A stretch of DNA of 11,246 bases from Cyclostephanos tholiformis (Eukaryota; Bacillariophyta; Thalassiosirophyceae; Thalassiosirales; Thalassiosiraceae): positions 1-11,246 of the forward strand of contig JALLPB010001093.1 in the NCBI GenBank assembly GCA_036939975.1. The letters are read 5' to 3'. Below are positions 9,801-11,246 of the stretch, in pieces; within the stretch, counting starts at the first letter, position 1, and the number at the start of each line of letters is the position of its first letter. A model generated the notes under the pieces. It was not told the DNA's origin. It saw nothing but the letters and a program-made list of their open reading frames with translations, and did no database searches. Position numbers and translations under genes: made by a program.

Positions 9801-9916
9801 TATACAGCACGGCAGTCTCGGCACGTCGGCACTTACCAGAAACCAATGACTTGCTCATCATCGTTCGGGGAAAAGGAGCGAACTCCTCGGATTGAGAGTT
9901 TGGCTATGGATGCCAT
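3882..9916 (-). CDS. RAD50: RAD50, ATPase of the MRE11-RAD50-NBS1 repair complex (21 exons)
   Basis: RAD50 is the SMC-like ATPase that, with MRE11 and NBS1, binds and tethers DNA ends and starts double-strand break repair and checkpoint signalling in the nucleus. The spliced model gives 1408 residues, somewhat above the usual 1300 or so. In order it shows the start [15 protein letters not shown]; Walker A GANGCGKT (35-42); the Q-loop in CHQED (Gln161); a long coiled coil (about 180-740); the zinc hook CPCC (750-753); the returning coil (about 770-1230); the C-terminal ATPase half with MRGRCSAGQ (signature Ser1292), Walker B VLALDE (1317-1322) and the D-loop; the H-loop THDE (1358-1361); and the C-terminus ending SAVDWDDL. 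The start has a good context (CAGCCATGG). All 20 introns are GT-AG and all phases agree, with no internal stop, so it looks intact. It converges with the 2H-like gene. Exon 9 is the least certain piece. Confidence 0.95.
6769..6828 (-). other. RAD50: RAD50 zinc-hook exon (exon 11, 60 nt)
   Basis: This exon encodes 20 residues (744-763) and carries the whole hook apex, with Cys750 and Cys753 in CPCC (codons at 6799-6810). In the RAD50 family two such CxxC motifs from separate coils share one zinc ion and join two complexes. Both flanking introns are phase 0, so skipping the exon would keep the frame and remove both cysteines. Keeping intron 10 (77 nt, open in frame) would instead shift the frame and stop within about 50 codons, at a TAA just past the exon end. 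Confidence 0.9.
8868..8888 (-). other. RAD50: RAD50 21-nt microexon (exon 5)
   Basis: A 7-codon exon (DKISGLE) lies between an acceptor ending TTCTAG and a GTGAGA donor, with phase 0 on both sides. Leaving it out would not change frame, so it is not required by phase. It is supported by the matching splice sites and by coiled-coil-like composition. If wrong, exon 4 joins straight to exon 6. Confidence 0.65.
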
Positions 9917-10204
9917 GGCTGAGAAAGGAAGCTGAAAAAATGCGCATGATGTGCGCGTGGGGGGGGGGCGAGTATTACAAAAATAAAAAGAAGATAGCGA
10001 GGACGGGCGAAAGCATGGGAGGCGAATTCAATTGATAATCGAATCTGAGCATACAATACAGATGTGGATCGAATGAGTCCAACACCATCGCCGTCGAGAA
10101 TCCGCTGAGCCGCAGTCAACTCCGACCATGACAGCACCCGACGTGCTGCTGCGAACCCATCCCAATTATTCTCACCTATGCACGATGGCTACAGAGGGCA
10201 AGGA
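9917..10204 (-). other. RAD50 upstream region
   Basis: This stretch should hold the RAD50 leader and core promoter. I see no TATA box at a sensible distance. A run of 10 G on the + strand (9959-9968, so C on the RAD50 strand) lies about 45 bp before the ATG, in a pyrimidine-rich leader. Open frames across it look like leader read-through rather than genes. Confidence 0.45.
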
Positions 10205-10387
10205 TTACTCTCTCTCTGCTATCAATCTAGAGGTAGTATGTCGTCGGGCAGTGAGACTGTCTTTTGGCGCCATTTTTTTCGCTCTCCTTGGTTGATGTCT
10301 GTCCTGGTCCGATTTTATGGTAGGAATTTTCTTTTCTTGAGGCTGAGATTTCTTGTTTGAGTGTTTAGGCTTAAAACGTTTAGACAT
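10205..10387 (-). CDS. Possible small, very basic protein (60 aa)
   Basis: The frame starts MSKRFKPKHSNKK, is rich in Lys, Arg and Gln, and has no membrane segment. The sequence before its ATG is A/C-rich and looks like a leader, but the start context is poor (T at -3). An internal Met in the same frame (KKMAPKD) has a much better context (AAAAATGGCG), leaving only 22 residues. The PRRAKKMAPKD stretch faintly recalls the UPF0390/L10K family of small basic nucleolar proteins, but I would not assign it on that. It lies 288 bp upstream of RAD50 on the same strand. It may be a real small gene or a chance open frame. Confidence 0.3.
   Translation of the reverse strand: MSKRFKPKHSNKKSQPQEKKIPTIKSDQDRHQPRRAKKMAPKDSLTARRHTTSRLIAERE
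10262..10271. promoter_or_regulatory. E2F-like site TTTTGGCGCC
   Basis: TTTGGCGC fits the E2F/DP consensus TTTSSCGC, and the GGCGCC core makes it nearly symmetric. It lies about 350 bp upstream of the RAD50 start. E2F control of DNA repair and replication genes is known in plants and animals. The site also falls inside the possible small basic ORF, and one short match is weak evidence. Confidence 0.25.
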
Positions 10388-10609
10388 AAAAAAATTTGGG
10401 TTATGTTGTGTATTGAGGTTGAGGGAATGGACTTGTGGCAGAGGAAGAGTGGTGTGGTTGGTGTCTTTGGTTTTTTCTTGGTATCGTAGGCAAGAATTGT
10501 CGCGCCAGCCGGTTCGGAGCATTATTCGTGCTGGCGCGCATAACATCCACGCTGCATTGGACATCTATGTAACTTACAACGGCCAAAAAAAGGCAAAAAA
10601 GTGGTTCGA
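10388..10609. other. Noncoding stretch, possibly leader of the small - strand gene
   Basis: Apart from the hairpin at 10501-10538, nothing recognisable is seen. Read on the - strand, 10388-10490 is A/C-rich with few G, like a eukaryotic leader. This agrees with the weak gene call at 10205-10387 but does not prove it. Confidence 0.3.
10501..10538. repeat. Inverted repeat with 9-bp GC-rich arms
   Basis: CGCGCCAGC (10501-10509) is the exact complement of GCTGGCGCG (10530-10538), with a 20-nt loop. GC-rich arms of this length in AT-rich surroundings are unlikely to be neutral noise. It lies about 70 bp before the dyad-repeat array, so it may belong to the same element. Confidence 0.6.
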
Positions 10610-10799
10610 GGAACACTCCGGGTGCAGTGTTCCTTTTGGAACTTTGCACCTGGAGTGTTCCTTCACAGGTAGGAATTCGTGGCTTGTATACTAATTCCTA
10701 AATTTGTGCTCCTTTTGAAAAACTGCACCCAGAGTGTTCCAAAAGAAACACTGGTGCACCTGGATTGCTCCTTTTGGAACACTGCACCCGGAGTGCTCC
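10610..10799. repeat. Array of about five 24-bp dyad repeats, 28-bp spacing
   Basis: Each unit has arms like GGAACACT and AGTGTTCC around an 8-nt centre (GCACCCGG or its complement). Units lie at 10610-10633, 10638-10661, 10717-10740, 10745-10771 and 10776-10799, mostly joined by TTTT or AAAA. A partial unit end (GTGCTCC) is at 10706-10712. The first unit is inverted relative to the rest and matches the complement of the last at 23 of 24 positions. The array ends about 200 bp before the transposase-like ORF. Such arrays can be subterminal transposase-binding repeats, a regulator binding array or a small satellite; nothing here decides. Confidence 0.8.
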
Positions 10800-10924
10800 T
10801 CATCGGTTTCTTGTTTTTTTATTGTAACTATTTATTCTACGCAAGAACTGGTTCTAAAAAAAGATTCCGCCTTTTTCACACCAGAAGCAACAAAAACACA
10901 CACACACAAAAACCACTCTCACCA

Positions 10925-10936
10925 TATCGTACGATA
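10925..10936. promoter_or_regulatory. 12-bp perfect palindrome upstream of a TATA box
   Basis: TATCGTACGATA is its own complement. It ends 18 bp before the TATA-like box of the gene starting at 11003. The position suits a dimeric regulator or transposase binding site. The role is inferred from position only. Confidence 0.4.
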
Positions 10937-10954
10937 CGATGAAACTCCCCTTCT

Positions 10955-10961
10955 TATAAAA
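10955..10961 (+). promoter_or_regulatory. TATA-like box of the transposase-like gene
   Basis: TATAAAA starts 48 bp before the ATG at 11003 and is followed by a C/T-rich stretch that could hold the transcription start. This gives a compact promoter with a leader of perhaps 15-20 nt. Confidence 0.45.
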
Positions 10962-11002
10962 AAATCATCCCTCCCCCTCCACCCTCGTCCTCCTCCTCTA
11001 CC

Positions 11003-11230
11003 ATGGCAAACAACGCCGACAACAACAAACCCCACAGGATCATCAGGGACAATGACCACGACCCCATCGGCCCCTTCGAGGTGATCCCCGACTTCTGTGG
11101 GATTACCCGGGGCATGATGAACCGCCCGTCTCGTCGTGACGGGTGCTGGTCGTCAACGGAGACACGGCTCTTCTGCGAGTTCTTCGGAACAAGCGTTAGG
11201 GTCATAGAAACCGTCTGGGAGCTCATCATT
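11003..11230 (+). CDS. Transposase-like protein, N-terminal 76 residues (cut by contig end)
   Basis: The frame opens with MANNADNNKPHR in a strong start context (CTACCATGGC) and stays open to the end of genomic sequence. The segment FCGITRGMMNRPSRRDGCWS followed by FCEFFGTSVRVIETVWELI resembles the helical N-terminal part of DDE transposases (IS5/Harbinger-like) that I associate with repeats in diatom genomes. The catalytic DDE core would lie downstream and is missing, so the call rests on resemblance from memory. Its own TATA box, a palindrome and a dyad-repeat array lie upstream, which suits the 5' end of a mobile element. It could instead be a host gene derived from one. The ORF seems to run on into adapter sequence; those last codons are not real. 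Confidence 0.45.
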
Positions 11231-11246
11231 AGATCGGAAGAGCGTC
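11231..11246 (+). other. Illumina adapter remnant (not genomic)
   Basis: The final 16 bases, AGATCGGAAGAGCGTC, are identical to the start of the Illumina TruSeq adapter read at fragment ends. Their place at the very end of the sequence is what untrimmed adapter in an assembly looks like. Confidence 0.95.

Larger units (their letters stand above)
3882..9916 (-). other. RAD50: RAD50 exon-intron map
   Basis: Exons in transcript order: 1, 9916-9837; 2, 9760-9723; 3, 9631-9215; 4, 9133-8970; 5, 8888-8868; 6, 8776-8391; 7, 8298-7979; 8, 7864-7331; 9, 7251-7224; 10, 7146-6906; 11, 6828-6769; 12, 6689-6366; 13, 6279-6195; 14, 6088-5805; 15, 5722-5590; 16, 5512-5347; 17, 5259-4787; 18, 4716-4592; 19, 4494-4291; 20, 4171-4118; 21, 3971-3882 with TAA. 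They total 4227 nt. Introns are 70-146 nt, mostly 76-97. Donors are mainly GTAAG or GTGAG; a few are GTACG or GTAGG. Intron phases in order: 2, 1, 1, 0, 0, 2, 1, 1, 2, 0, 0, 0, 1, 0, 1, 2, 1, 0, 0, 0. Intron 2 splits Walker A within Gly40 and intron 18 splits the signature between Ala1293 and Gly1294. Exon 9 uses the acceptor after GATAG because the alternative, after GGAAG, breaks phase with exon 10. Confidence 0.85.

Noticed and set aside
3882..9916. RAD50 as a pseudogene because continuous frames are broken
   Set aside because: Every break falls in a GT-AG intron with matching phase, and all ATPase and hook motifs are intact after splicing.
10610..10799. CRISPR-like array
   Set aside because: Units are near-contiguous with 4-nt T or A linkers, diverged from each other and of mixed orientation, in a eukaryotic context; there are no unique spacers.
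10734..11084. 116-codon + frame over the repeat array and transposase start
   Set aside because: It runs through dyad repeats, a CA repeat and the TATA box; the frame from 11003 has the better start context and domain resemblance.

Overview
The window looks like nuclear DNA of a eukaryotic alga, most likely a diatom or another stramenopile. That placement is an inference. It rests on a spliced eukaryotic RAD50 gene with short GT-AG introns (70-146 nt), on long Asp, Ser and Thr runs made from pure GAC/GTC triplets, and on a transposase-like reading frame of a kind I associate with diatom genomes. An intron count of 20 in one gene is high for a diatom, so the lineage stays open.

Layout, left to right. 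Positions 1-1750 hold no gene I can support: AT-rich DNA with a G13 tract and two inverted repeats. A + strand gene at 2038-3423, behind a possible CCAAT/TATA promoter and a 10-bp tandem repeat in its leader, encodes a 461-aa protein with two H-x-T motifs. It is probably a 2H phosphoesterase (2'-5' RNA ligase-like fold) whose fold is interrupted by triplet-repeat expansions. A 458-bp gap without a gene separates it from the convergent main gene.

The main gene runs on the - strand from 9916 to 3882. It is RAD50, the SMC-like ATPase of the MRE11-RAD50-NBS1 DNA break repair complex. Exons were joined by hand at GT-AG borders. All 21 exons keep frame and give 1408 residues with every diagnostic element: Walker A, Q-loop, CPCC zinc hook, signature motif, Walker B, H-loop and the conserved C-terminus. 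The zinc hook sits alone in a 60-nt exon with phase 0 on both sides. Upstream of RAD50 on the same strand is a possible 60-aa basic protein gene (weak).

The right end (10388-11246) looks like mobile-element territory. It has a 9-bp-arm hairpin, an array of about five 24-bp dyad repeats at 28-bp spacing, a 12-bp perfect palindrome, a TATA box and the start of a transposase-like gene open to the contig end. The last 16 bases (11231-11246) match the start of an Illumina TruSeq adapter and are probably not genomic.

I see no clear new multi-gene system. The best leads are the exon-isolated RAD50 zinc hook, the dyad-repeat array ahead of the transposase-like gene, the repeat-invaded 2H protein and the adapter remnant.
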